Shown here: in pieces, positions 15,581 through 21,805 of the stretch
Numbering within the stretch: the first letter of the stretch is position 1
How the letters are laid out: every line of letters starts with the position of its first letter
From: a virus
Virus record (IMG/VR): IMGVR_UViG_3300043446_003016
Span: 1 to 29,812 of that record
DNA: 29,812 nucleotides
Strand: one strand, 5' to 3'
Program-made: the position numbers and the translations under genes
The notes under the pieces: model-generated
Database searches by the model: none
What the model was told of the DNA's origin: nothing
Seen by the model: the letters and a program-made list of their open reading frames with translations, nothing else

Positions 15581-15598
15581 TGTGACGGATCCGTTACA
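15581..15598 (+). promoter_or_regulatory. 18-bp near-palindrome upstream of pstS (candidate operator)
   Basis: TGTGACGGATCCGTTACA is an inverted repeat with only one mismatched pair in nine. It lies 38 bases before the pstS ATG, with a weak -10-like TATTTT at 15605-15610. It also contains two weakly Pho-box-like heptamers (TTGTGAC at 15580, CCGTTAC at 15591) 11 bp apart, the Pho-box period, each matching CTGTCAT at 4 of 7 positions. Either a repressor-type operator or a degenerate PhoB site is possible. Confidence 0.4.
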
Positions 15599-15635
15599 CA
15601 GAACTATTTTAGTAGTCTAACTCAAAGGAGATAAT

Positions 15636-16658
15636 ATGAAGAAGTTTTTACTATCATTATTGCTATTCACAGGAGTCGCATCAGCAGCAGAATTTACTGG
15701 AGCCGGTGCGACTTTTCCATTTCCAATCTATGCAAAGTGGGCTGAAGCATATAAAGCACAAACTGGCATTGGTCTAAACTATCAATCAATCGGTTCGGGT
15801 GGTGGCATTCGTCAAATCAAAGCCAAGACAGTTGATTTTGGCGCATCTGATATGCCATTGAAGAAAGAGGAATTAGACAAAGAAGGTCTAATGCAGTTTC
15901 CAGCAATCATCGGTGGTGTAGTACCAGTATTCAACCTTGATGGCATTGAGTCAGGCAAACTGAAACTGACACCAGATGTAGTCGCAAACATTCATCTTGG
16001 TAAAATTACAAAGTGGAATGACAAAGCAATCACCGATTTGAATCCTGGTATAAATCTACCTGCAATACCAATCACAGTTATTCATCGTGCAGATGGTTCA
16101 GGCACCACATTCATCTGGACAAACTTTCTTGGTAAAGCAAATCCTGAATTTGCAAAAGTAGTCGGTGAAGGCACAGCAGTAAAATGGCCAACAGGTGTAG
16201 GTGGTAAAGGTAATGAGGGTGTAGCAGCACAAGTACAAAGACTGAAAGGTGCATTTGGTTATGTTGAATATGCATATGCAAAACGCAATAAGATTCCTTA
16301 TGCGTCACTAAAGAATCGTGATGGTAACTTTGTATTACCTGATGATTCTACATTCAAAACAGCGGCAGCAAATGCAGATTGGGCAAATGCACCAGGCATG
16401 TATCTATTGCTGACATGGCAAACAGGTAAAGATGCATGGCCAGCAACAGGCGCAAGTTTTATTTTGATGCACAAGCAACAAGCAGATGCATTGACAGGCC
16501 GTGCAGTTCTCAAGTTCTTTGACTGGTCTTACAAAAACGGTGGCAAAATGAGTGAAGAATTAGAGTATGTTCATATGCCTGCCGATGTGGTTAAACTTGT
16601 ACAAGACAACTGGCGCAAGGATCTAAAAGGTCCTGACGGTAACTCAATTTGGAAATAA
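15636..16658 (+). CDS. pstS: Phosphate ABC transporter substrate-binding protein PstS (340 aa)
   Basis: Periplasmic phosphate-binding protein that delivers phosphate to the host PstCAB transporter. The signal peptide MKKFLLSLLLFTGVASA is cleaved before AEFTG. Phosphate-binding motifs are visible: GAGATFPFP (start of mature protein), SGGGIRQI, VDFGASDMP and HRADGSGTTFIW. Length matches bacterial PstS, and no transporter subunits are encoded, as in cyanophages that carry pstS alone. It has a strong AAGGAG ribosome site and a palindromic candidate operator upstream, and the porin gene follows after 9 bp. It is an auxiliary metabolic gene for infection under phosphate limitation. Confidence 0.96.
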   Translation: MKKFLLSLLLFTGVASAAEFTGAGATFPFPIYAKWAEAYKAQTGIGLNYQSIGSGGGIRQIKAKTVDFGASDMPLKKEELDKEGLMQFPAIIGGVVPVFNLDGIESGKLKLTPDVVANIHLGKITKWNDKAITDLNPGINLPAIPITVIHRADGSGTTFIWTNFLGKANPEFAKVVGEGTAVKWPTGVGGKGNEGVAAQVQRLKGAFGYVEYAYAKRNKIPYASLKNRDGNFVLPDDSTFKTAAANADWANAPGMYLLLTWQTGKDAWPATGASFILMHKQQADALTGRAVLKFFDWSYKNGGKMSEELEYVHMPADVVKLVQDNWRKDLKGPDGNSIWK

Positions 16659-16667
16659 GGATAAATC

Positions 16668-18074
16668 ATGAAACTATTTAAAAAACTTTCTATCGTAATT
16701 GCACTAGCAGCGGCAATTCCTGCATATGCTGATGAGTATAAAGAAACATTGAACATTCTAAGAGAGAAGAATGTAATCACTCAACAAGAATATGAAACAA
16801 AACTCAAAGCATATGAAGAAAGAGAAGAAAACAAAAAATTTGCCGAGCAAAGAATTGACAAAGATGTTAGCGACAACAACAAGTGGAGACAAGCCAGAGC
16901 AAATGATGGTTCAGTCACCGAAAATGGAATTGGACTCAAAAGCAAAGATGGAAACAACACAGCACAATTTACAGGTCGATTACATATGGACTATCGACAC
17001 TACTCACCGAATTATGCTGTCGGTCAAACCACGGATTCGTATCAAAACTTAGCAGAAGTTCGTCGTGCTAGATTTGGTGTTCGTGGACAGTTTGCTAAAG
17101 ACTTCAAATATGAATTTGTGGGTAATTTTGGTAATGATGTTGGCGCAGCATCATCAACAACAAATTTAGATGTAGGATGGGTAAACTATGCAGCCAATCC
17201 TGAAATGCAATTTCAGTTTGGTTTGTTCAAAATGCCATTTAGTTTAGAGCAACTACAAAGTTCCAACAATATTGATATGATGGAACGTAGTCTGATTGGT
17301 CAAGTTGAAGGTGAATTTATTCCTGCAAAAGAAACAGGCTTTATGATTCATGGTGTGCCGACAACAGGATTGACCTATGCAGCCGCAGTCAGTCGTGGTC
17401 GTGGTAACAAAGATGTCGTAGCAGATAGTCTTGATTACATTGGTCGTGTAACCACAAACATTGCTGAACTCACTGGCAGCAAAGCATATGTCGCACATTT
17501 GGGTGCTGCATATAGTACAGGTGAAATTAAAGGTGGAGTTACACCATCAAGTGCAAGAACAGAATCAAGGTCTCAAAATGCTTGGTTTACCGGCCCTGCT
17601 CTAAGTGGTTTGACAACTAGAACACGCCAAGGTCTTGAAGCAGCAATAGCATATAATGCCTTTAAAATACAAGGTGAACAATTTGAATTCGTTTATGATC
17701 CTGCTGTTGGTGTAAATCAAGAAATTAAAGGGTATTATGTTTTAGCAACTTATAATATTACTGGTGAATCATACAATTATAAAGACGGTGTGTTTGGTGC
17801 AATTAAACCTAACAATTCTTTAGACAAAGGTGGCCGTGGTGCATGGCAAGTTGGTGTACGTATGAGTGAGTTTGATGCAAGTCCTATCGTAGTAGCGGCT
17901 GGCAAATCAAATCGTGCTACTGCTATGACATATGGCATCACATGGTTTGCTACCGACAATCTACGTTTTATGGTAAATTATGTTGATACAAAGTTTGATC
18001 AATTAGTTGGTGCATCGGGCAGTCGTGTAAAAGGTGATCAAGCAGTCATGTTCAGAAGCCAGTTGAACTTCTAA
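16668..18074 (+). CDS. Outer-membrane phosphate-selective porin O/P-type (468 aa)
   Basis: Outer-membrane beta-barrel channel of the OprO/OprP family (Porin_O_P). After the signal peptide (MKLFKKLSIVIALAAAIPAYA) comes a short coiled-coil with EKNVITQQEYETKLKA. The barrel opens with FTGRLHMDYRHY and contains the family hallmarks AEVRRARFGVRGQ, LDVGWVNY and FGLFKMPFSLEQLQS with MERSL. It ends in FRSQLNF, whose terminal aromatic is the signal for BAM-dependent insertion. The gene is 9 bp behind pstS with AAGG upstream, so the two are co-transcribed and together cover outer-membrane entry and periplasmic capture of phosphate. Ion selectivity is inferred from family and context. A full-length porin in a phage genome is unusual. 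Confidence 0.9.
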   Translation: MKLFKKLSIVIALAAAIPAYADEYKETLNILREKNVITQQEYETKLKAYEEREENKKFAEQRIDKDVSDNNKWRQARANDGSVTENGIGLKSKDGNNTAQFTGRLHMDYRHYSPNYAVGQTTDSYQNLAEVRRARFGVRGQFAKDFKYEFVGNFGNDVGAASSTTNLDVGWVNYAANPEMQFQFGLFKMPFSLEQLQSSNNIDMMERSLIGQVEGEFIPAKETGFMIHGVPTTGLTYAAAVSRGRGNKDVVADSLDYIGRVTTNIAELTGSKAYVAHLGAAYSTGEIKGGVTPSSARTESRSQNAWFTGPALSGLTTRTRQGLEAAIAYNAFKIQGEQFEFVYDPAVGVNQEIKGYYVLATYNITGESYNYKDGVFGAIKPNNSLDKGGRGAWQVGVRMSEFDASPIVVAAGKSNRATAMTYGITWFATDNLRFMVNYVDTKFDQLVGASGSRVKGDQAVMFRSQLNF

Positions 18075-18091
18075 AACAAAATAAAAAAATC

Positions 18092-18129
18092 GGTCACAAC
18101 TATCAGGTGACACTGGACCCGTAACCAGT
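18092..18129 (+). other. Two adjacent short hairpins in the porin-plcP intergenic gap
   Basis: GTCAC/GTGAC (18093-18097 with 18107-18111) and ACTGG/CCAGT (18112-18116 with 18125-18129) can fold side by side in the 61-base gap. There is no T-run behind them. They could be a weak terminator, a processing site or a leader for the next gene, which has no obvious Shine-Dalgarno. Confidence 0.3.
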
Positions 18130-18135
18130 ATTTCA

Positions 18136-18963
18136 ATGGACAAAAAATATCGTAGTATTTTCATTTCAGACGTTCACCTTGGAACGAAAGATTGTAAGGC
18201 TGAAGCACTAAACAATTTTCTCAAAAATAATTCGTGTGAAACACTTTATCTTGTTGGTGATATAATTGATGCTTGGAAAATAAAACAAAATAAATGGCGC
18301 TGGAAACAAAGTCACACAAATGTGGTAAGACGTATATTAGGACACGCAAAAAGAAATACAAGAGTGGTATATGTGTTAGGTAATCATGATGAATTTCTTA
18401 GACCATATTTACAATATAATTTAAATTTTGGTATGATTGAAATGCATAATCAAATAGAACACATTGGTGCTGATGGTAAACACTATCTTGTTATTCACGG
18501 AGACTTTTTTGACGGTATTACTAGACTTGCTCCGTGGCTAGCAATACTAGGAGACAAAGCGTATGACACCATTTTATCTTTCAATAGTAAATTCAATTGG
18601 ATCCTCCATAGAATGGGTGTTGGTTATTTTAGTCTTAGTCGTTTCCTTAAGCGCAAGGTAAAAAAAGCAGTTGATTTCATATTTCAATTTGAAAGTAATT
18701 TAGCGGCATATTGTAAGAAAAAAGGATTTGACGGTGTGATTTGTGGTCATATACATCAAGCAGAAATAAAAAAAATTGATGGTGTAATGTATATGAATGA
18801 CGGTGACTGGGTAGAATCAATGACAGCACTTGTTGAACACCATGATGGTAGATGGGAAATAATCACATGGACACAGGAGAGCGATAATGTGGTTGATGAT
18901 ATTGATAGCGGTACATCTGAACAATTCAAACGACATACCGGGAAGAATAAATCTACAATTTGA
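18136..18963 (+). CDS. plcP: PlcP/LpxH-like metallophosphoesterase (275 aa)
   Basis: Calcineurin-like metallophosphoesterase of the COG2908 group, usually auto-labelled UDP-2,3-diacylglucosamine diphosphatase. All metal motifs are present: SDVHLG (D12, H14), VGDIID (D42), LGNHDE (N83, H84), H121 in VIHGDFFD, and CGHIH (H205, H207). The length and the segments DVHLGT-DCKAE, ETLYLVGDIIDAW, TRVVYVLGNHDEFLRPY and NDGDWVESMTALVEHHDGRW agree better, from memory, with PlcP than with E. coli LpxH (about 240 aa). PlcP is the phosphate-starvation phospholipase C of alphaproteobacteria and marine heterotrophs. Placement behind pstS and a porin and ahead of a glycosyltransferase mirrors the bacterial lipid-remodelling context. 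The LpxH activity remains an alternative. Confidence 0.75.
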   Translation: MDKKYRSIFISDVHLGTKDCKAEALNNFLKNNSCETLYLVGDIIDAWKIKQNKWRWKQSHTNVVRRILGHAKRNTRVVYVLGNHDEFLRPYLQYNLNFGMIEMHNQIEHIGADGKHYLVIHGDFFDGITRLAPWLAILGDKAYDTILSFNSKFNWILHRMGVGYFSLSRFLKRKVKKAVDFIFQFESNLAAYCKKKGFDGVICGHIHQAEIKKIDGVMYMNDGDWVESMTALVEHHDGRWEIITWTQESDNVVDDIDSGTSEQFKRHTGKNKSTI

Positions 18964-19072
18964 TACACAACAACAATGTGAACAAACTTTACAGTCTATG
19001 ACGTATTGGTTAAAGTTTGACAATTTTAAGATTGAGGGAAAGTGCGTGAGGAAAGATGAAACTAAGCGATAA
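18887..19072 (+). CDS. Small protein with N-terminal hydrophobic helix and Cys pair (61 aa), overlaps plcP
   Basis: Starts inside the plcP-like gene (77-bp overlap) but has a good AGGAG (18875-18879) 7 bases before the ATG, and its end overlaps the glycosyltransferase start by 17 bp. It therefore bridges the two genes. MWLMILIAVHL is hydrophobic, and the rest carries two cysteines (QQQCEQT and EGKCVRK) with FKIEG between. The pattern MW...C...(F/Y)(K/R)(I/V)..C also appears in the 62-aa protein at 25326. It is probably a secreted or membrane-tethered small protein. Function unknown. Confidence 0.6.
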   Translation: MWLMILIAVHLNNSNDIPGRINLQFDTQQQCEQTLQSMTYWLKFDNFKIEGKCVRKDETKR

Positions 19073-19766
19073 AATCACAATTGTTATTCCAAGCAAAAAT
19101 GAAGAAAATTACATAAATCATTTGCTTAATTCTTTACGTCAACAGAAGATAGGTGACACTAGAATTATTATTGCTGACTGTTCAACTGACAACACCAGAG
19201 ATGTAATTAGAAACAATCGTGCTTTTCTGAATATTGAAATCATTGATGGTGGTCCTGTTGCTGTGGCACGAAACAATGCCGCAAAATTAGTCACCACACC
19301 ATATATTTTGTTCATAGATGCTGATGTGATATTTTTTGATAATTATATGATTCGTGATGCTGTTTTTGAGATTGAACAGAACGATTTAGATTTGATTGGA
19401 GCAAATATTAGATGTTACGAAGATGATTGGAAAGCGGAACTTGGGTTTTTTATTTTCAATAAAATCAATCAAATTTTGAAACATTTTTCTCCGTTTGCTG
19501 TGGGTGCCTTCATGCTAACCCGTAAGAGTAAGTTTGATGCGTTTGGGGGCTTCAATGAAAGGTTTTCTACATCTGAAGATTATTTCCTTTCAAGAATGTA
19601 TGAACCTAAAAAGTTTAAAATACTAAATCATTATTTTGGTCAAGATTCCCGTAGATTCAAGAAAATGGGGTACTTTGGTATGGGTTGGTATTTGATCAAA
19701 AACTTCATAAATCGTAATAATCAAAAGTATTGGGATAAATTGGACAACAGTAAATACTGGAGTTGA
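19056..19766 (+). CDS. Glycosyltransferase family 2 (236 aa)
   Basis: GT-A fold transferase. ITIVIPSKNEENYINHLLNS (7-26) is the nucleotide-sugar-binding opening. DCSTDNT (41-47), ARNNAA and LFIDADV with the D88-x-D90 metal motif follow, then GAFMLTRKSKFDAFGGFNERF and STSEDYFL with the likely catalytic E174/D175. No strong membrane helix is present, although GFFIFNKINQILKHF could associate with membrane. Directly following the plcP-like gene, it may glycosylate diacylglycerol released from phospholipids, as the glycosyltransferase linked to bacterial plcP does. That bacterial partner is usually of another GT family, so modification of LPS or phage surface is an alternative. Confidence 0.85.
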   Translation: MKLSDKITIVIPSKNEENYINHLLNSLRQQKIGDTRIIIADCSTDNTRDVIRNNRAFLNIEIIDGGPVAVARNNAAKLVTTPYILFIDADVIFFDNYMIRDAVFEIEQNDLDLIGANIRCYEDDWKAELGFFIFNKINQILKHFSPFAVGAFMLTRKSKFDAFGGFNERFSTSEDYFLSRMYEPKKFKILNHYFGQDSRRFKKMGYFGMGWYLIKNFINRNNQKYWDKLDNSKYWS

Positions 19767-19773
19767 TTTGTGT

Positions 19774-19815
19774 TCTAAATAGGTGTTTCGGGGGGATCCC
19801 ATGAAGCACCTATTT
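19774..19815 (+). promoter_or_regulatory. Late-like promoter TCTAAATA overlapping a hairpin that hides the next start codon
   Basis: TCTAAATA (19774-19781) matches TATAAATA at 7 of 8 positions, with predicted +1 at 19787. AAATAGGTGTTTC (19777-19789) pairs over 13 bp (one G-T) with GAAGCACCTATTT (19803-19815). The loop holds GGGGGG and most of the ATG. Read-through RNA would fold and block translation, while RNA begun at the late promoter lacks most of the 5' arm and would be free. T4 gene e and some other late genes use the same logic. Confidence 0.65.
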
Positions 19816-20256
19816 TCTTTTGTCATTGCAGCACTTTTAGCCTTTTCGGTAAATGCAGAAGAGTCGGAATACCGGCTTAACTTCACAAACGATGATAAAA
19901 TCATCCACAATCAAAACGACTGGCATTTTGTAACTCAGTCCGATGGTTATGATATATACATTGAGAAAAGCACAGTCGGCGCTAAACAAGAAATTGTTAG
20001 TTTTCACGCATATGTGCCATATCATGTTCCACAAGAATTTTATGGCGTAGATGTTCCTGTGAGTGCATTGTATGTATTTGGTTCATTGCACTGTGGTAGA
20101 AAACAACTCATGATGCTTATGGATTTGTATGTTGATGCAAATAATAAAGTAGTTTTTCGCAACTCATATGAAGTCAATTCAAACATCGTTAGTTTGAATG
20201 TGCCGCACACCACACGCTTTGATATTCTCAATCTCGTTTGTAAGGAATCAATATGA
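19801..20256 (+). CDS. Secreted protein of unknown function (151 aa)
   Basis: A Sec signal peptide (MKHLFSFVIAALLAFSVNA) is followed by a compact beta-rich domain: DWHFVTQSDGYDIYIEKSTV, VSFHAYVPYH and a terminal NLVCKES, with one further Cys in GSLHCGRK. W-x-x-V with YIE and a V-x-F strand recalls small periplasmic proteins of the surface-adhesin E type, but the likeness is weak. An in-frame ATG at 19783 would place the start upstream of the hairpin loop, and I prefer 19801 because the signal peptide starts there. It is under the late promoter/hairpin just described, so a late, envelope-directed role is likely. Confidence 0.7.
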   Translation: MKHLFSFVIAALLAFSVNAEESEYRLNFTNDDKIIHNQNDWHFVTQSDGYDIYIEKSTVGAKQEIVSFHAYVPYHVPQEFYGVDVPVSALYVFGSLHCGRKQLMMLMDLYVDANNKVVFRNSYEVNSNIVSLNVPHTTRFDILNLVCKESI

Positions 20257-20687
20257 AAAAATTGCTGTTAATGATTATGCTATTGCCGTCACTGGCATTG
20301 GCACAAAAAGCACCACAAGGCGTGATGTATGATGCACAAATTGTCCGTGTAAATGACGGTGACACTGTAGTGATTGCAGCGCCATTTTTACCTGCACCAC
20401 TGAAGCCTGAACTTGCTGTTCGCATTTATGGTGTAGATACACCAGAAAAAGGCTTTCGTGCTAAATGTCCACAGGAGGATGAAAGAGGAAAATTGGCAAC
20501 AAAATTTACAACCAATGCAGTTGCTAAATCATCTAAGCGTCAAGTGATACTCTATGACTGGGATAAATTTGGTGGTCGTGTATTGGGAGACATCGTTCTA
20601 GACGGTCAAAGTCTTCGTTCAATGTTAATTCAAAATGGCCTTGCACGTGAATATTTTGGTGAGGCAAAACAATCTTGGTGTAATTAA
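20253..20687 (+). CDS. Secreted thermonuclease-like (SNase) protein (144 aa)
   Basis: Staphylococcal-nuclease-fold enzyme with a signal peptide (MKKLLLMIMLLPSLALA). The catalytic triad pattern is visible: R57 in VRIYGVDTPE, E65 right after, and R109 in KFGGRVLGDI, plus the metal-binding NDGDTV. SNase proteins cleave single- and double-stranded DNA and RNA with calcium. Export to the periplasm suggests degradation of incoming foreign DNA, which would exclude competing phages, or salvage of nucleotides and phosphate. It overlaps the upstream secreted protein by 4 bp, so the two are co-expressed. Confidence 0.88.
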   Translation: MKKLLLMIMLLPSLALAQKAPQGVMYDAQIVRVNDGDTVVIAAPFLPAPLKPELAVRIYGVDTPEKGFRAKCPQEDERGKLATKFTTNAVAKSSKRQVILYDWDKFGGRVLGDIVLDGQSLRSMLIQNGLAREYFGEAKQSWCN

Positions 20688-20689
20688 TT

Positions 20690-20866
20690 ATGAGAATACA
20701 ACATGAATGCACAGCATGTGGCTCTGAATTTGCCATCTCTTACAATGAGATGCACACAGAATCAGACCCAACACATTGTCCGTTTTGCGGAGAATATTTA
20801 ATACTTGACGATGAAAGTTTTGATGATGAGGACCTTCATGACGATGATGATGAAGAACCACTATGA
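20690..20866 (+). CDS. Small zinc-ribbon protein with acidic tail (58 aa)
   Basis: Two CxxC pairs (HECTACG and HCPFCGE) make a zinc ribbon over residues 7-33, and the tail is nearly all Asp and Glu (DDESFDDEDLHDDDDEE). Zinc ribbon plus acidic tail suggests contact with a protein or nucleic-acid machine such as RNA polymerase. It sits two bases after the nuclease stop and overlaps the next gene by 4 bp. Function unknown. Confidence 0.7.
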   Translation: MRIQHECTACGSEFAISYNEMHTESDPTHCPFCGEYLILDDESFDDEDLHDDDDEEPL

Positions 20867-21282
20867 CATGGTATTATGATGGTGTGCCGTATGAGTATGA
20901 CGGCACATCGTTTGGCTTTGTGTACCTAATAGAAAATCTCACTACAGGAAGAAAATATATTGGACGCAAATACTTTACGCAGGCTGGCACAAGACAAATC
21001 AACGGCAAGAAAAAAAAGATCCGAAAACCTTCCGATTGGGAAACCTATTACGGTTCCAACGACACACTCAAAAGGGAAGTTGCAGCAACCGGAGAAAGTA
21101 ACTACCGAAGAATAATTCTTCATTTGTGTAAAAGCAAATCTGAATGTGCGTATTTTGAAACGTATGAGATAATGTCACGCCATGCCTTGCTGAGTGAGAA
21201 TTACTATAACGATTGGGTCACGGCGAAGATACGCAAAGATCACCTGAAATCTATTGCACTGCATCATAAAAATACTATATAA
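20863..21282 (+). CDS. GIY-YIG-like putative nuclease (139 aa)
   Basis: GFVYLIENLTTGRKYIGRKYF (18-38) is a GIY-YIG-type opening: the VYLI strand then YIG and Arg/Lys. It is followed by KPSDWETYYGSNDTLKREV and LHLCKSKSECAYFETYEI, in which E134-side residues of the usual GIY-YIG catalytic helix are plausible but not certain. This set of motifs is one I know from a small nuclease family common in T4-like phages. It could act on host DNA, in recombination or in replication, and it has no second DNA-binding domain as a free homing endonuclease would. Confidence 0.7.
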   Translation: MTWYYDGVPYEYDGTSFGFVYLIENLTTGRKYIGRKYFTQAGTRQINGKKKKIRKPSDWETYYGSNDTLKREVAATGESNYRRIILHLCKSKSECAYFETYEIMSRHALLSENYYNDWVTAKIRKDHLKSIALHHKNTI

Positions 21283-21283
21283 T
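21254..21283 (+). promoter_or_regulatory. Sigma70-like promoter TTGCAC-18-TATAAT
   Basis: TTGCAC (21254-21259) and TATAAT (21278-21283) are spaced by 18 bp, at the very end of the GIY-YIG-like gene. Transcription would start near 21290. The message would begin with a small hairpin and then AGGAGA before the ATG at 21332. Confidence 0.65.
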
Positions 21284-21288
21284 GGTAT

Positions 21289-21310
21289 GACAGTGCCTAA
21301 GTGGGCTGTC
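21289..21310 (+). other. Leader hairpin at the 5' end of the 21332 transcript
   Basis: GACAG and CTGTC pair as a 5-bp stem, with further internal GCC/GGC pairing possible, at the predicted RNA 5' end. A 5'-terminal hairpin of this type often protects phage mRNA from decay. It leaves the AGGAGA at 21321 exposed. Confidence 0.4.
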
Positions 21311-21331
21311 TAACTTTTACAGGAGATAATT

Positions 21332-21583
21332 ATGTTTTTCACACAAGCACCTCAATTTCCAACTTTCTACTCATGGAATGATATTCAGCGCAAGGCTGAA
21401 GAAGCAACAATCAAAACAATTGATTTCAACAAAGTTTTAGTTGATCACACCATTGCCTATTTTGACAGTGTTACAGAAAACACTTTTACTACATATACAA
21501 AGAAAGTAGTAAATCTGAATAAGAACATTGCAGAAGATGCAAAAAAAATCATCAAATCCGAAATCAAAGAAACTAAGGCTTGA
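21332..21583 (+). CDS. Small helical protein, phasin-like in appearance (83 aa)
   Basis: Begins MFFTQAPQFPTFYSWNDIQRK and is otherwise an amphipathic helix with AYFDSVTENTFTTYTKKV, a pattern that resembles the helical repeats of phasins, although the match is weak. There is no signal peptide or catalytic motif. It has one of the clearest ribosome sites in the window (AGGAGA) and its own promoter and protected leader, so it is probably made early and in quantity. Function unknown. Confidence 0.65.
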   Translation: MFFTQAPQFPTFYSWNDIQRKAEEATIKTIDFNKVLVDHTIAYFDSVTENTFTTYTKKVVNLNKNIAEDAKKIIKSEIKETKA

Positions 21584-21797
21584 TATAGAAGGTAAGACGA
21601 AGTTTTGGCAACCAGTGGTCAGAAACGGTTGGTGGATAAAGTTTTCCACCTACCGTGACCACTATATCTTACTCATGATTATTTCAAAGTACACAGGTCA
21701 AACAATACTACGATATTATGAAGATGAAAGTGAAGCAGTAGCATTCATCAATTTCATTACCACATGTAGGGCGCAGGATATTTTTCAATCAGCATAG
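21537..21797 (+). CDS. Hypothetical phage protein (about 86 aa), start uncertain
   Basis: The convincing part is the segment TKFWQPVVRNGWWIKFSTYR followed by DHYILLMIISKYTGQTILRYY and DESEAVAFINFI, a compact alpha/beta protein with many aromatic residues. The start is unclear: 21537 (ATG) and 21528 (TTG) lie inside the preceding gene in another frame, and no Shine-Dalgarno is evident. The real start may be closer to the end of that gene. A start codon coupled to the preceding stop seems likely. Function unknown. Confidence 0.55.
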   Translation: MQKKSSNPKSKKLRLDIEGKTKFWQPVVRNGWWIKFSTYRDHYILLMIISKYTGQTILRYYEDESEAVAFINFITTCRAQDIFQSA

Positions 21798-21805
21798 AGG
21801 TCGTT

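Noticed and set aside
15588-15593. Several GGATCC sites, also at 18599, 19795 and 24650, suggesting cloning junctions.
   Set aside because: They lie inside natural structures or codons without flanking vector-like sequence, and the surrounding reading frames are continuous.
15581-15598. The palindrome upstream of pstS as a CRP site (TGTGA...TCACA).
   Set aside because: The half-site spacing is 8 rather than 6 bases and the right half is TTACA, so CRP binding is not supported. I keep it only as an unassigned palindrome with weak Pho-box-like character.
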